DNA of 64,000 nt from Massilia polaris (lineage in GTDB: Bacteria > Pseudomonadota > Gammaproteobacteria > Burkholderiales > Burkholderiaceae_D), in contig NZ_JABBGG010000001.1 in assembly GCF_012927275.1 (NCBI RefSeq), positions 558,001-622,000 of the forward strand. The letters are read 5' to 3'. Below, in pieces: positions 45,534 through 55,490 of this stretch. The notes beneath the pieces were generated by a model that did not search any database, had not been told where the DNA came from, and was given only the letters and a program-made list of their open reading frames with translations. The position numbers and the translations under genes were made by a program. The first letter of the stretch is position 1; each line of letters starts with the position of its first letter.

Positions 45534-48500
45534 TTAATCTCCTTTGGTGTAGGTGTAGGCGCGCTTGCGCTTCGACGAGATCGCCGGGCGGATGCGCTGC
45601 GGGCTGATCGGCACGCTGACGCCGCCGCTGTTGTCGCCGTCCTTCTGGGCCGCACCCAGCACCACTGACACCGAGTTCCCACCCACATCCACGCCGGATG
45701 CGAACACCGGCGACGGCGGCAGGCCGCCACCGACAAACACCGACGAACGGCGTCCGCCGCATGCTCCTTGCACTCCGATCGCGCCTGAACCGTTCAGCAG
45801 GTTGACCCAGTAGCCGCGCGCTTCGCCCAGCGTGGTCGAGCAGCTGCCTTCCAGCTTCGGCACCGGCCGGTTGGTGCTGAAGGTCACCATGCCGCCCGCG
45901 ATCAGGGCCGACGTCACCACCTGCTCGCCCTGGCCGTTCTGGTTCAGCTTGATGAACCAGCCAGCCTTGAGCGAATCGGGCAAGATCGGGGCCGTGGTGC
46001 AGCTGTCCAGCGTGGTGTAATTCTCCAGCGAGTCGAGCTCCGTCGGCAGCGTGAGCGCCGACGCGGTGAGGTCGTCGCGATAGACATAGAAGCGGTTCTC
46101 CACGCCGGCGTACGGATACTGTTCGCGCAGCGGATGTTCGCGGTCGCCGCTGCCGATCGCCACATACACCTTGTTCTGCGAGTACAGCAGCGCTGGCGCA
46201 AACAGGAACTTGCGTCCGTCGCCGGTCGATGCGACTTTGCGCCGGGTCCACTGCGTGCTGCTGAGCGCGACGCGCGTGGTCGGGCTGGCGATGAAATCGA
46301 CGCGGTACAGGTTGCCGCCGGTGTCGGCAGCATAGGCGTAGTCGGGATAGCTGTCGTTGTCGACGTCGACCATGGCGATGTCGGCAGCGACCGGCTTGTC
46401 CGTGGAGAACGAGCGGAGCAGCGCCCCGGTATCGGCGTTCAGCACGTAGATGAAGCCGCCCTTGCTGCCGGTGCAGGCGGGCGATTTGCTATTCGCGTCT
46501 TCGCAGCTGTCGTAGCCGCCGCCCACCACCACGACCGGGGTGGTCGTCGAGAAGCCCTTGATGAAGGCGGCGCTCGGCGTCGACCAGGTCTGGCCGATGC
46601 CTTCCATGCCTGTGGTGCAGCCGGTATCGTTGGTCAGGTTCGGGCAGCCTGCGCGCCACTTGAAGACGGGCGTGGCCGGCGTGGTGACGTCGATCCCGTA
46701 CAGCATCCGGCCGCCGCGGCGCATGCTCGGGAAGATCCAGACCTTGCTGTTGTTGGCGTTCTGGTAGACCCCGATCGAGCCGTCGAAGAAGTAGTCCTTC
46801 GGGCGCGGCGGCGGGATGAATTCATCGCTCATGCCCGGATAGCTGATGCGCGGGCTGTTGTTCCGGATGCGCGACAGGCGCGAGAAGAACTCGGGCGCCA
46901 CGAACGACCAGCGCTCGGTCCCGTTGGCGGCATCGACCGCGCGCAGGGTGCCGTCGTTAGCGCCGTAGTACACGGTGACGCCGCCGCTGCCGTAGTTGAC
47001 CGGCAGCGGACGCGAGTGGATCACGTCGCCGTGGATCGACGGGCGTGTCTTGGTGGTCTGGTCGTTCAGCTTTTCGTTCTCGGTGTCCTCGCCGCGGATG
47101 TAGTTGACCAGGCTCGGATGCAGTCCGGTGTTGGCGGTGCTGAAATCGACCAGCGCGCCGTTTTCCACTGTCAGCATGTTGCGGGTGACCGACTCGGTCG
47201 CGGCGGCGGTCGTGCCGAGGTTCCCTTCGCGCAGGACCTGGGCGGCGCCGCCTTTTTCAACCTGCGGGCCGTCCGGCGCGTCGGAGTATTTGTCGAGCGT
47301 GCCGAGCGTGCAGGTGCCGATCGGATCGGGGGTGATGCCCTTGTTGGCCCAGTAGTTGCCGCTGTCGCGCGTCCAGTAGCTCTTGGCGCACGGCGTCACG
47401 AAACCGGTCAGTGGATTGACCGCGACGCTGCCGGCGGCGTCGGCCAGTTCGATGTCGGCGCCGCGGGCGATCAGCTGGTAGCGTTTCAGGTTGCCGAACC
47501 AGCGCGGCTTGGCGGCCGGATCGGGACGGAACATGCCGATGAAGACCTGGTTCATGTTCTGCGAACGGTTGGTGGCGTTGACCGGCAGGCTGGTCGACGC
47601 GAACGAGGTGTTCACCGCCTGGATCTCGACCATGATTTCGCGCAGCGCATCGACGATCGACTGCTCGTTCTTGGCGACGAAGTAGCGCCCGCCGCCGGCC
47701 TTCGCCATGCCCATCATGAGCGAGGTGTGCTGGGCGTTCGGCTGCTTGTTGTAGACGTCGATGGTGTAGGTGGTGACCGACGGCCGCACGGTGGCGCCGC
47801 TGACTGGAATGCCTTTGTCGTGCATGAAGCGCGACCATTCGTCGGCGTTGTATGGCTTGGTGTCGGTGCTGGTGGTGCCGGTGGCGACGTTGGTGATCTC
47901 GGTGTCGGTGCCGACCACGGTGTACTTGCTGGTCCCTGCGGCACAGGCGGTGGCGCCGTCATTGGCGGTGACGGTGCCGATCTTGCAGCCGTCAGTGAAG
48001 TTGGCGCAGGTGGTGCTGAAGGCCGGAAGCGCGGCGGCGGCCGCAGTCGCGCTGGCATAGCATGCGCTGGTGGTGCCGACCTCGGTGGGCGTGCTGACGC
48101 TCTGGCTGGTGAAGTTCGGCAGGCCGAGCTGGGGCGGCGTGCTGCCGTTCAGGGCGGCCAGGCGCGCGGTGTTGGCAGCGTTGTCGGCGCTTGGTCCGCT
48201 GGCGCTTGGGTTGCCGATGAAGATGACAAAGCTGCGTCCGCAGGTGTTGTCCGCCGTGAGCGGCGAACGGAAACGGCTGAACGCGGTCGAGTAGCCGGCG
48301 GTGTCGGCCTTGGATGCCAGGGTAGCCGAAGGCGAATACGAATTCGCACCCGCGAAGTAGTTGTACACGTCGAACATCAGGTTGCCGTACGGCGTACCCG
48401 AATTGCGTTTCTCGTCAGGACTGTTGATGTTGTTCGAAATGGTCGTCAGCTGGGCAGCCATCAGCGTCCGGTTGACCGCGCTCATTTCGCGCACCGCGGA

Positions 48501-48830
48501 GCGGATGAAACCGCCGTCGTCGTTTGCGTTGCCGCCGGTGACAAACTCCATCAAGCCGACGCTGACACGTTCATCGACCTCGCCGATCGCGGTGCGCACC
48601 GCATCGGCCTCGGCCTGGCCCTGGGTTTTCCCGCCCGGCCACTGCTGGTTCTGGCGCGACCAGTTCGACGTGTTGTCGAGCACGATCAGGATGCGCGGCA
48701 CGATCGTCGTGCCGGCCGAAGTGCCGAGGAAAATATCGATATCGTCAGCCAGCGCGACCTGCGGCGAGATAAAGCCAAGGCTGGCGCACAGCGAGAGCGC
48801 GATCAGTTTCGTTCCGGTGCTGCGTTTCAT
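45534..48830 (-). CDS. pilY1: PilY1 with von Willebrand-like domain, second cluster
   Basis: 1098 aa with signal peptide (cleavage after VALA, about residue 28). The N-terminal von Willebrand A-like domain starts at RILIVLDNTSNWS, with D52 and Ser in a degenerate MIDAS-type DNTSNWS. The C-terminal PilY1 beta-propeller contains GDVIHSRPLPVNYG, YYGANDGTLRAVDAANGTERWSF and the Ca loop DVDNDSYPD at residues 822-830, placed as in P. aeruginosa PilY1. It is the last gene of the minus-strand pilin operon and probably the tip adhesin/mechanosensor. Confidence 0.93.
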   Translation of the reverse strand: MKRSTGTKLIALSLCASLGFISPQVALADDIDIFLGTSAGTTIVPRILIVLDNTSNWSRQNQQWPGGKTQGQAEADAVRTAIGEVDERVSVGLMEFVTGGNANDDGGFIRSAVREMSAVNRTLMAAQLTTISNNINSPDEKRNSGTPYGNLMFDVYNYFAGANSYSPSATLASKADTAGYSTAFSRFRSPLTADNTCGRSFVIFIGNPSASGPSADNAANTARLAALNGSTPPQLGLPNFTSQSVSTPTEVGTTSACYASATAAAAALPAFSTTCANFTDGCKIGTVTANDGATACAAGTSKYTVVGTDTEITNVATGTTSTDTKPYNADEWSRFMHDKGIPVSGATVRPSVTTYTIDVYNKQPNAQHTSLMMGMAKAGGGRYFVAKNEQSIVDALREIMVEIQAVNTSFASTSLPVNATNRSQNMNQVFIGMFRPDPAAKPRWFGNLKRYQLIARGADIELADAAGSVAVNPLTGFVTPCAKSYWTRDSGNYWANKGITPDPIGTCTLGTLDKYSDAPDGPQVEKGGAAQVLREGNLGTTAAATESVTRNMLTVENGALVDFSTANTGLHPSLVNYIRGEDTENEKLNDQTTKTRPSIHGDVIHSRPLPVNYGSGGVTVYYGANDGTLRAVDAANGTERWSFVAPEFFSRLSRIRNNSPRISYPGMSDEFIPPPRPKDYFFDGSIGVYQNANNSKVWIFPSMRRGGRMLYGIDVTTPATPVFKWRAGCPNLTNDTGCTTGMEGIGQTWSTPSAAFIKGFSTTTPVVVVGGGYDSCEDANSKSPACTGSKGGFIYVLNADTGALLRSFSTDKPVAADIAMVDVDNDSYPDYAYAADTGGNLYRVDFIASPTTRVALSSTQWTRRKVASTGDGRKFLFAPALLYSQNKVYVAIGSGDREHPLREQYPYAGVENRFYVYRDDLTASALTLPTELDSLENYTTLDSCTTAPILPDSLKAGWFIKLNQNGQGEQVVTSALIAGGMVTFSTNRPVPKLEGSCSTTLGEARGYWVNLLNGSGAIGVQGACGGRRSSVFVGGGLPPSPVFASGVDVGGNSVSVVLGAAQKDGDNSGGVSVPISPQRIRPAISSKRKRAYTYTKGD

Positions 48831-48841
48831 GGCGACCTCTT

Positions 48842-49408
48842 TTAGTTAGGGCAGTTGGTTGCGATGTCATCTTCCGCGACACGCACGGCGATGCCCTGGT
48901 TGACTTCCACCTGGGCTTCGGTGACCGCGTCGGTGGCGACCACATGGACGTCCCAGATGCTGTTGGCGCATGTCGAATTGCCGGTGGTGGCGCCTTCGGT
49001 GGCCCAGTTCTGGTTGGCGCCGATCGAGCAGCCCAGGTCTTCCGGCTCGGCCAGGTCCAGGTCGGACGACTTGATCGACTGGGCCTTCACGCATCGCGGG
49101 GCGGGCGTGATGGCTACCGTGACATCGGTGACGCCGTCGCCATTGACGTCCACGCAGCGCTGGTTGTTGGCGCCGCATGGGTTGGCAAGCACGTTCGAGG
49201 GCGTTTCGAAAAAGCGCGTGCTGCTGATGGTTTCCTCGATCACCTCGCGCGCCGCGGCCAGCGCCTCGTCGCGCTGCTGCATGTTGCTGACAATCTGGAG
49301 GTTCGACTGGTTCATGTTGAAGCTGGTCAGGGCCAGCATGGTCAGGACCACCAGCATCACCAGCGCCATGATCAGGGTGATGCCCTGTTGTCGGTGCAGC
49401 ATTTTCAC
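48842..49408 (-). CDS. pilX: PilX-like pilus assembly protein, second cluster
   Basis: 188 aa. The N-terminal QQGITLIMALVMLVVLTMLAL is the PilX-type hydrophobic helix, and MQQRDEALAAAREVIEETIS is the PilX signature helix. A Ca-binding-type loop DVNGDGVTD is at residues 87-95, flanked by cysteines (NPCGANNQRC), which is unusual for PilX. The start overlaps pilW by 4 nt; pilY1 follows 11 nt downstream. Confidence 0.85.
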   Translation of the reverse strand: MKMLHRQQGITLIMALVMLVVLTMLALTSFNMNQSNLQIVSNMQQRDEALAAAREVIEETISSTRFFETPSNVLANPCGANNQRCVDVNGDGVTDVTVAITPAPRCVKAQSIKSSDLDLAEPEDLGCSIGANQNWATEGATTGNSTCANSIWDVHVVATDAVTEAQVEVNQGIAVRVAEDDIATNCPN

Positions 49409-50463
49409 GGCGTTTTCCTTCCGGCGGGATTAGGCAGGGCGACCAGCGACTGGAATACGTGGCGCTTGTAGGCGTCATTTTCGGGATCGTAGACGACCTC
49501 TTCACCGGCGGCGTCGAGTCCGAGCTTGTAACGCTTGTCGTCAGTGAAGCCGGCGGTTGGCTCGAGGTTGCGGGCCAGCAGGTTGAGCTTGACCGAGACC
49601 ACGTTGCGCCAGTTGGCGACGGCGCACGCGGCATCGGCGCAGCTTGCGGCGGTCGCGGGGCTGGCGGTGAACAGGTCGGCGACGCCGTCGGCGCCGGTAT
49701 CGAGGCCGTATTCGACTTGCAGGTTTTCGATGCCGTTCACCAGCGGGACTTCGGTGATCGACAGCGCGGTACCGGTCACGCCAAGTTCGGCGCGTTTCAG
49801 CGTCGGCACGCCGTCGGCTTCGCGGTCATTCGCCGAGATGTAATAGACATGGGTCAGGTAGCGCCTGATCGCGGCGGCCGTCGTGCAGTTGCGCTGGTGC
49901 CTGTCCAGCGTCGTGGTGACGATGTCGAGGCCATAGAAGTCGGCGGTGTCGCCGGACCCAAGCTCGGCCGCGGCGGTGCACAGCGAGGCCTGGAAAAATG
50001 GGCCGCCATCGCTCACGGGCGCGCATCCGGCCGTTCCGGCGATGCAGGTGGCGGTACGGCGCACCACGATGACATCGGTGCCGGCGACAAGGCCGGGCAG
50101 GCAGTCGAGCGCATCGGCGTCAGCATCGTCGATGCCCTGGACCGGCAGCGGCAGCGCGCCTTTCAGCGCGGCCACCGTCAGCGCGCACGGATCGGGCAAG
50201 TCGGCCGGGCTGGCAAGCACGGTCGGGTCGAATTCGCCGTAGAATCCGGCGTTGCGCAGGTCGGCCGTCAACGCCTGCATCGCAAAGCGGCCGTTCTCGA
50301 TCTGGCGGTTGGCCTTTTCAATTTCGGCCTGGGCGCGGCTGTTGTTGACGAACAGGGTGGTCATGCCGGCCAGGATCAGCAGGCCGATGGTGGCCGCGAT
50401 CATCAGTTCGGACAGCGAGAAACCGCGTTGCGCGCGGAGCAGGGTCGGGCGGAAGGCTGGCAT
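49405..50463 (-). CDS. pilW: Minor pilin PilW, second cluster
   Basis: 352-aa prepilin. Leader to RAQRG then FSLSELMIAATIGLLILAGMTTLFV, with Glu +5, followed by QIENGRFAMQALTADLRNAGFYGEF, the PilW signature. Start 50463 is set by the typical leader length; an upstream in-frame codon adds 47 basic residues. The long variable C-terminus holds several Cys. It lies 13 nt after pilV and overlaps pilX. Confidence 0.88.
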   Translation of the reverse strand: MPAFRPTLLRAQRGFSLSELMIAATIGLLILAGMTTLFVNNSRAQAEIEKANRQIENGRFAMQALTADLRNAGFYGEFDPTVLASPADLPDPCALTVAALKGALPLPVQGIDDADADALDCLPGLVAGTDVIVVRRTATCIAGTAGCAPVSDGGPFFQASLCTAAAELGSGDTADFYGLDIVTTTLDRHQRNCTTAAAIRRYLTHVYYISANDREADGVPTLKRAELGVTGTALSITEVPLVNGIENLQVEYGLDTGADGVADLFTASPATAASCADAACAVANWRNVVSVKLNLLARNLEPTAGFTDDKRYKLGLDAAGEEVVYDPENDAYKRHVFQSLVALPNPAGRKTP

Positions 50464-50476
50464 CGTCGTCTCGCGG

Positions 50477-51070
50477 TTATTTGCAGTCAGGGACGCCGAC
50501 GGCGACCCGTGCGCCGATCGCGCGGCGGTGGGTTTCAGCGCCGTATTCGCCATTGCCGCAAACGTGCGACGGCGCGCGCGTGGCATGCATGCCCTGCCAC
50601 GCAACGGTCAACTGGTAGATGCCTGGCTGGCACACGCCGGGCGCAGCGTCGCGCGCCTGGATCTCGGTGACGCAGCCGCGCGCGCCGAGCATGGCGCCGG
50701 CGTTGACGTCGGCCTCGCCCTTGACCTCGGCGGCGCCTTGCAGCGCCGTGCTCCATTCGCACTTGTCGCGCGCGCTGCGCTCGGTGAGCGTGCTGCAGTT
50801 GCCCGGCTCGTCGTCAGTGCCGAGCGGTGTTTCGGCGTCGGTGACATACCCAGCGGCCTGTGCCGGGTTGCCCGACATGCGGGCCTGCAGGTCTTCCAGC
50901 AGCACCACGGCCTGGGCGCGCTGGTAGGCTTCGATCGATCCCACTTGGGCCTTGGCCTGGAAAGCGGCGATGCCGAGCAGGCCGAAGGCCAGTACGACCA
51001 CCGTGACGAGCACTTCGACCAGCGTGGTGCCGCGCTGGCGCCGGATGTGGGCGTAGGGGAGATGGGTCAT
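50477..51070 (-). CDS. pilV: Minor pilin PilV, second cluster
   Basis: 197-aa prepilin with HIRRQRG before TTLVEVLVTVVVLAFGLLGIAAFQ: Thr replaces Phe at +1 while Glu +5 is kept. AQAVVLLEDLQARMSGNP is the PilV-type helix. Six or so cysteines in the C-terminal part suggest disulfides. It overlaps fimT by 4 nt. Confidence 0.87.
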   Translation of the reverse strand: MTHLPYAHIRRQRGTTLVEVLVTVVVLAFGLLGIAAFQAKAQVGSIEAYQRAQAVVLLEDLQARMSGNPAQAAGYVTDAETPLGTDDEPGNCSTLTERSARDKCEWSTALQGAAEVKGEADVNAGAMLGARGCVTEIQARDAAPGVCQPGIYQLTVAWQGMHATRAPSHVCGNGEYGAETHRRAIGARVAVGVPDCK

Positions 51071-51540
51071 TGGGCGGGAACGCAGGCGGTCGGTTTCTGA
51101 TAGGGGCGGCCGGACAGGTCGATTTCGACACAGCGGCGCTGGCTGCTGCCGTCGACTTCGATATCGAACGACGGCGCGGTGGTTCCGCTGAGACGGCCGT
51201 TAGGCAGGTAGGTCACGCTTGACGGGCCGTCGATGGTGGCGCCGGTAATGGCGCCGTGGTCGTCCAGCAGGATGTCGCCGTCGGTTGGATGGGCGATGTT
51301 CCAGCCCGACGCCCAGCCCTCGTCAGCCGGCGACAAGGTGATGGCGGTGTTGCGCTTGATTGCCTCGCTGCGCGTGCGCAGCAGCGACGCGAACACGTCG
51401 GATGCCGCGCTTTTGACGCGCTGGCCGGCGATCAGTTCCGAGAACGACGGCGCGGCAACCGTGGCGAGAATCGCCATCACGGCAACCCCGGCCAGCAGTT
51501 CGGGCAGCGTGAAGCCGCGCGCGCGCCGTGCCGCTACCAT
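51067..51540 (-). CDS. fimT: FimT/GspH-type minor pilin, second cluster
   Basis: 157-aa prepilin: VAARRARG then [28 protein letters not shown], with the GspH signature [21 protein letters not shown]. It overlaps pilE upstream by 7 nt and pilV downstream by 4 nt. It shares the family with the FimT at 38114-38701, but the two differ in length and C-terminal sequence. Confidence 0.88.
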   Translation of the reverse strand: MVAARRARGFTLPELLAGVAVMAILATVAAPSFSELIAGQRVKSAASDVFASLLRTRSEAIKRNTAITLSPADEGWASGWNIAHPTDGDILLDDHGAITGATIDGPSSVTYLPNGRLSGTTAPSFDIEVDGSSQRRCVEIDLSGRPYQKPTACVPAQ

Positions 51541-51917
51541 TTGTCCGCCGGGGACCTGGTCCCGCTCTGGTTGATTGTCAGCGTATCGTCGCCGTGCTGG
51601 TTGGTGCCGGTTTTTGGCTCCGCCGTGATGGTGAAGCCCGGCGGCCCGTCGCTCGCCTCGATCGTGATGTCGTACTTCGACGAGACCGCCGCTGGCGTTG
51701 TCATGCCGAGATCCGTGACGGAATCGGCGTAGGCGCGGTTGTCGACCAGAAACTGCGCCTGGGCCTGCGCCAGCTCCATCATGTGCGACTGGGCCGCGCC
51801 GCGGTTTCCCTTGACCAGGTAGCTGCCGTAGGCCGGGTAGGCGATCGCCGCCAGCATGCCGATGATGGCGACGACGACCATCATTTCAATCAGGGTGAAG
51901 CCACGTTGACGGTTCAT
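51534..51917 (-). CDS. pilE: Type IV pilin, PilE/ComP-like, second cluster
   Basis: 127-aa pilin: MNRQRG then [33 protein letters not shown]. It has the type IVa start but lacks the C-terminal Cys pair seen in the first-cluster PilE. It is the first gene of the minus-strand operon. A TATACT -10-like hexamer lies about 40 nt upstream (complement of 51956-51961) with no clear -35. prfC is divergent. Confidence 0.87.
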   Translation of the reverse strand: MNRQRGFTLIEMMVVVAIIGMLAAIAYPAYGSYLVKGNRGAAQSHMMELAQAQAQFLVDNRAYADSVTDLGMTTPAAVSSKYDITIEASDGPPGFTITAEPKTGTNQHGDDTLTINQSGTRSPADKW

Positions 51918-52113
51918 GGTGTGCTCTGCAGGTGCATTGAGGGAAGATGTTGCTCAGTATAAACACTTAAGCTTGCATTTCCCTGAAGTAATCCTGACAA
52001 AACGCTGACAATGCCACAGCCGGCATCTGCCGGCAGCCCGATTCAGTTCACACACCGGGGGCAAGAGACGGTAAAATCGAAGGTTTTTCGCAGAAGCCAA
52101 ACCGGCTCAGACC

Positions 52114-53766
52114 ATGTCCGACGATATCGCAGCATCAACACCAGAATCCGGCGCCAGCGCCTCCAAGGCGCCGGCCGCCATTGCGCGCGAAGTGCAGCGC
52201 CGCCGCACCTTCGGCATCATCTCCCACCCGGACGCCGGTAAAACCACGCTGACCGAAAAACTGCTGCTGTTCTCCGGTGCGATCCAGATGGCCGGCACGG
52301 TCAAGGCGCGCAAGAGCGGACGCCATGCGACCTCGGACTGGATGGAGATCGAAAAGCAGCGCGGCATCTCGGTGGCCTCGTCGGTGATGCAGTTCGAATT
52401 CCGCGACCACGTGATCAACCTGCTCGACACCCCGGGCCACCAGGACTTCTCGGAAGACACCTACCGCGTGCTGACCGCAGTCGACTCGGCCCTGATGGTG
52501 ATCGACGCGGCCAAGGGCGTGGAAGCGCAGACCATCAAGCTGCTCGACGTCTGCCGCATGCGCAGTACGCCGATCGTCACCTTCATGAACAAGCTTGACC
52601 GCGAAACGCGCGACCCGCTTGAACTGCTGGACGAACTCGAATCGGTGCTGAAGATCCAGTGCGCCCCGGTGACCTGGCCGATCGGCATGGGCAAGAACTT
52701 CCGCGGCGTGTACCACCTGCTGCGCGACGAGATCATGCTGTTCCGCGCCGGCGAAGAAAAAGCCGACGGCGCCTTCGAAATCGTCAAGGGCATCGACAAC
52801 CCGCGCCTGGCCGAGATGTTCCCGCTCGAGATCGAACAGCTCAAGACCGAAGTGGAGCTGGTGCACGGCGCCTCGCACCCGTTCGACCTGGAGCAGTTCC
52901 TGGCCGGCGTGCAGACGCCGGTGTTCTTCGGTTCGGCGATCAACAACTTCGGCGTGCGCGAGATCCTGTCGGCGCTGGTCGACTGGGCGCCCGCGCCGCG
53001 TCCGCGCAACGCCACCGTGCGCGACATCGCGCCGGAAGAGCAGCCGTTCACCGGCTTCGTCTTCAAGATCCAGGCCAACATGGACCCGGCCCACCGCGAC
53101 CGTATCGCCTTCCTGCGCGTGTGCTCCGGGCGCTTCGAGCGCGGCATGAAGGTCAAGCACCTGCGCCTCGGGCGCGAGATCAAGGTGTCGTCGGTGGTGA
53201 CCTTCATGGCGTCGTCGCGCGAACAGGTGGAAGAGGCGTACGCGGGCGACATCATCGGCCTGCCGAACCACGGCAACATGCAGATCGGCGACAGCTTCTC
53301 GGAAGGCGAAATGCTGGTATTTACCGGCATTCCTTACTTCGCGCCGGACTTCTTCCGTTCGGTACGCATCCGCAATCCGCTCAAGATCAAGCAGCTGCAC
53401 AAGGGCTTGCAGCAGCTGGGCGAAGAAGGCGCGGTCCAGGTGTTCAAGCCGGTGCAGGGCAGCGACATCATCCTGGGCGCGGTCGGCGTGCTGCAGTTTG
53501 AAGTGGTGGCGAGCCGCCTGCTGAACGAGTATGGCGTCGATGCAGTATTCGAAGGCACCAGCATCAGCAGCGCGCGCTGGGTATCGGGCGACGACAAGCG
53601 GGTACTGGCGGACTTTGAAGCGGCGCTGGGCCACAACGTCGCCTACGACGCGGCCGGCAACCTGGCGTACCTGGCGACCTCCAACGTCAACCTGCGCCTG
53701 ACGCAGGAACGCTGGCCGAAGCTGACCTTCCACGCGACCCGCGAACACGCCGCAAAATTGGGCTGA
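52114..53766 (+). CDS. prfC: Peptide chain release factor RF-3
   Basis: Translational GTPase of 550 aa recycling RF1/RF2 from the ribosome. G1 is [16 protein letters not shown], the switch region contains [18 protein letters not shown]3 is [16 protein letters not shown] and G4 is [10 protein letters not shown]-terminal [28 protein letters not shown] is RF3 specific. The N-terminus has about 22 extra Ala/Ser-rich residues before [14 protein letters not shown] compared with E. coli RF3. It is monocistronic. Confidence 0.95.
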   Translation: MSDDIAASTPESGASASKAPAAIAREVQRRRTFGIISHPDAGKTTLTEKLLLFSGAIQMAGTVKARKSGRHATSDWMEIEKQRGISVASSVMQFEFRDHVINLLDTPGHQDFSEDTYRVLTAVDSALMVIDAAKGVEAQTIKLLDVCRMRSTPIVTFMNKLDRETRDPLELLDELESVLKIQCAPVTWPIGMGKNFRGVYHLLRDEIMLFRAGEEKADGAFEIVKGIDNPRLAEMFPLEIEQLKTEVELVHGASHPFDLEQFLAGVQTPVFFGSAINNFGVREILSALVDWAPAPRPRNATVRDIAPEEQPFTGFVFKIQANMDPAHRDRIAFLRVCSGRFERGMKVKHLRLGREIKVSSVVTFMASSREQVEEAYAGDIIGLPNHGNMQIGDSFSEGEMLVFTGIPYFAPDFFRSVRIRNPLKIKQLHKGLQQLGEEGAVQVFKPVQGSDIILGAVGVLQFEVVASRLLNEYGVDAVFEGTSISSARWVSGDDKRVLADFEAALGHNVAYDAAGNLAYLATSNVNLRLTQERWPKLTFHATREHAAKLG

Positions 53767-53779
53767 CCGGGTACGGAAC

Positions 53780-54157
53780 CTAGCCGCTTACGATGCTTAG
53801 GATGTTGCCGTCGGGATCTTTGAACCAGGCGACCTTAAAGTCATCGTTGCGGTAAATGTCGCCTTCGAGTGTCATGTCAGGCATATCGTAATGCTCGAAG
53901 GTGACGCCCTTGGCCTTCAGGCCGGCGGCGACGGCGTCAATGTCCCCGCCTACATTCCAGAGCGCGGAGGTGGCCTTATTGGTCGCCGCGTATTGCGATC
54001 GATAGACGTTGAGCCTCGAGCTGCCACTGCGATAAGTAATGGCTTCCTCCCCTTCGGTTGACAGCCTGGTCAAGCCAAGCGTGCCTTCATAAAACCTTGC
54101 TGCTGCGTCAAGGTCCTTCACTGCGATCATGGCGATCGCTTCACTGTCGCTGAGCAT
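53780..54157 (-). CDS. VOC (glyoxalase/bleomycin-resistance-like) family protein
   Basis: 125-aa single vicinal-oxygen-chelate domain: MIAVKDLDAAARFYEGTLGLTRL at the start and FKVAWFKDPDGNILSI at the end, with Glu/His metal-ligand candidates (FEHYDMP). Such proteins act as small-molecule lyases, dioxygenases or binding proteins; the substrate cannot be told. GGGGAG precedes the ATG. It is convergent with prfC. Confidence 0.82.
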   Translation of the reverse strand: MLSDSEAIAMIAVKDLDAAARFYEGTLGLTRLSTEGEEAITYRSGSSRLNVYRSQYAATNKATSALWNVGGDIDAVAAGLKAKGVTFEHYDMPDMTLEGDIYRNDDFKVAWFKDPDGNILSIVSG

Positions 54158-54347
54158 GCTTCACTCCCCGGATCAAGGTTGGTGAGCCAGCAAGCGTAGG
54201 CCTCGATAGACGGCGAGTCTGTTCGTTGCCACACGCTGTACGCTTCCGTTCCCGTTGATCTCGCGCAAGTATCCGGGCACTGCCGGGCGTACAGTGCAAG
54301 ATGCGCGTGGGAAATAAAACCACAGCCTGCGCGTCGGGGAGACACAC

Positions 54348-55490
54348 ATGTTAAGCAAACTACGGCTCGGCCCGAAGCTGCTGCTCGCACCTGGCGTGGT
54401 GCTGGTGCTGCTGGTGCTGCTGTCGTGCGGCGCGTACTACGCGATGGTGCGGCAGAACCAGTCGCTGGACATCATCGTCGACCAGCGCGCCGGCAGCATC
54501 CGCGCCGCATCCGACCTGGTCTCCTCGGCCCACCAGGCGCACACTGAAATCTACCAGCTGCTGACGTGGCAGTACGCCAGCTTCACGGCCCCGCGCACCG
54601 ATGCGCTGGCGCGCGACATCCACGCGCGCCACCGGGGCATCGACGTCAAATTCCGCGCGCTGGCCGCCAGCACACTGGCCGGAAGCAGCGAACGCCGCGT
54701 CATCGACGAGGCGGCTGCCGCCTACCGCGTGTATGTCAGGGCGGTGCTCGACGTGATCGAATTGTCGCGCGATGACGGCTCGATCAGCGCCAATGCGATG
54801 TCGAAGGCGATGTCGACCCTGATGCCGGTGGTGATCGTGTTGTCGGTGGTGCTGTCGCTGGCGATCACCGTCGCGGTGCGCAGCGCGCTGCTGCGGGAGG
54901 TGCGCGACATCGGCCAGGCCGCGACCGGCCTGGCGCGCGGCGACCTGACCGTGCGCGAGCGGGTCTACGGGCGCGACGAGATCGCCGAGACATCGCGCGT
55001 GCTCGACGCCAGCATCCGCAACTTGAACGCCACCCTGAAAACCATCCTCGATTCGGCGCGCTCGATCGATACGGCGTCGCGCGAAATCGCGCTTGGCAAT
55101 GCGGACCTGTCGACCCGTACCGAAGTGCAGGCCAGTTCGCTGAACCACACGGTGTCGTCGGTGGAGCAGCTGACCGAAACGGTGAGCCGCACTGCCAGCA
55201 ACGTCGAGCTGGCAAACCGGCTGGCCGAGAATGCGTCGTCGGTGGCGCAGAGGGGCGGTAGCGTGGTCGAGCGGCTGGTGCTGACGATGGCCTCGATCAA
55301 GGACAGCTCGTGCAAGGTGGCGGAGATTGTCGACGTGATCGACGCGATTTCATCGCAGACCAATATCCCGGCGCTGAATGCCGCGGTGGAGGCGGCGCGT
55401 GCGGGCGAGCATGGCAGCGGATTCGCGGTGGTGGCGAGCGAGGTGCGCACCCTGGCGCGGCGTTGCGCGACTGCGGCGCATGAGATCAGG
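54348..55490 (+). pseudogene. Decayed methyl-accepting chemotaxis protein, 3' truncated
   Basis: The frame starts as a chemoreceptor (TM1 at about residues 10-32, periplasmic helices, TM2, HAMP with [22 protein letters not shown]) and reaches the signalling tip, but is cut off after [10 protein letters not shown]. The rest of the frame, to 55625, is unrelated. The tip has many unusual residues compared with the canonical [31 protein letters not shown] and ARRCATA. The periplasmic part also looks shortened between [15 protein letters not shown] and the second membrane helix. It lies upstream of a transposase remnant. Likely non-functional. Confidence 0.75.

Noticed and set aside
46134-48845. 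903-aa + strand frame opposite the second pilY1
   Set aside because: Antisense shadow of a clear PilY1 gene; no signal peptide or known fold.
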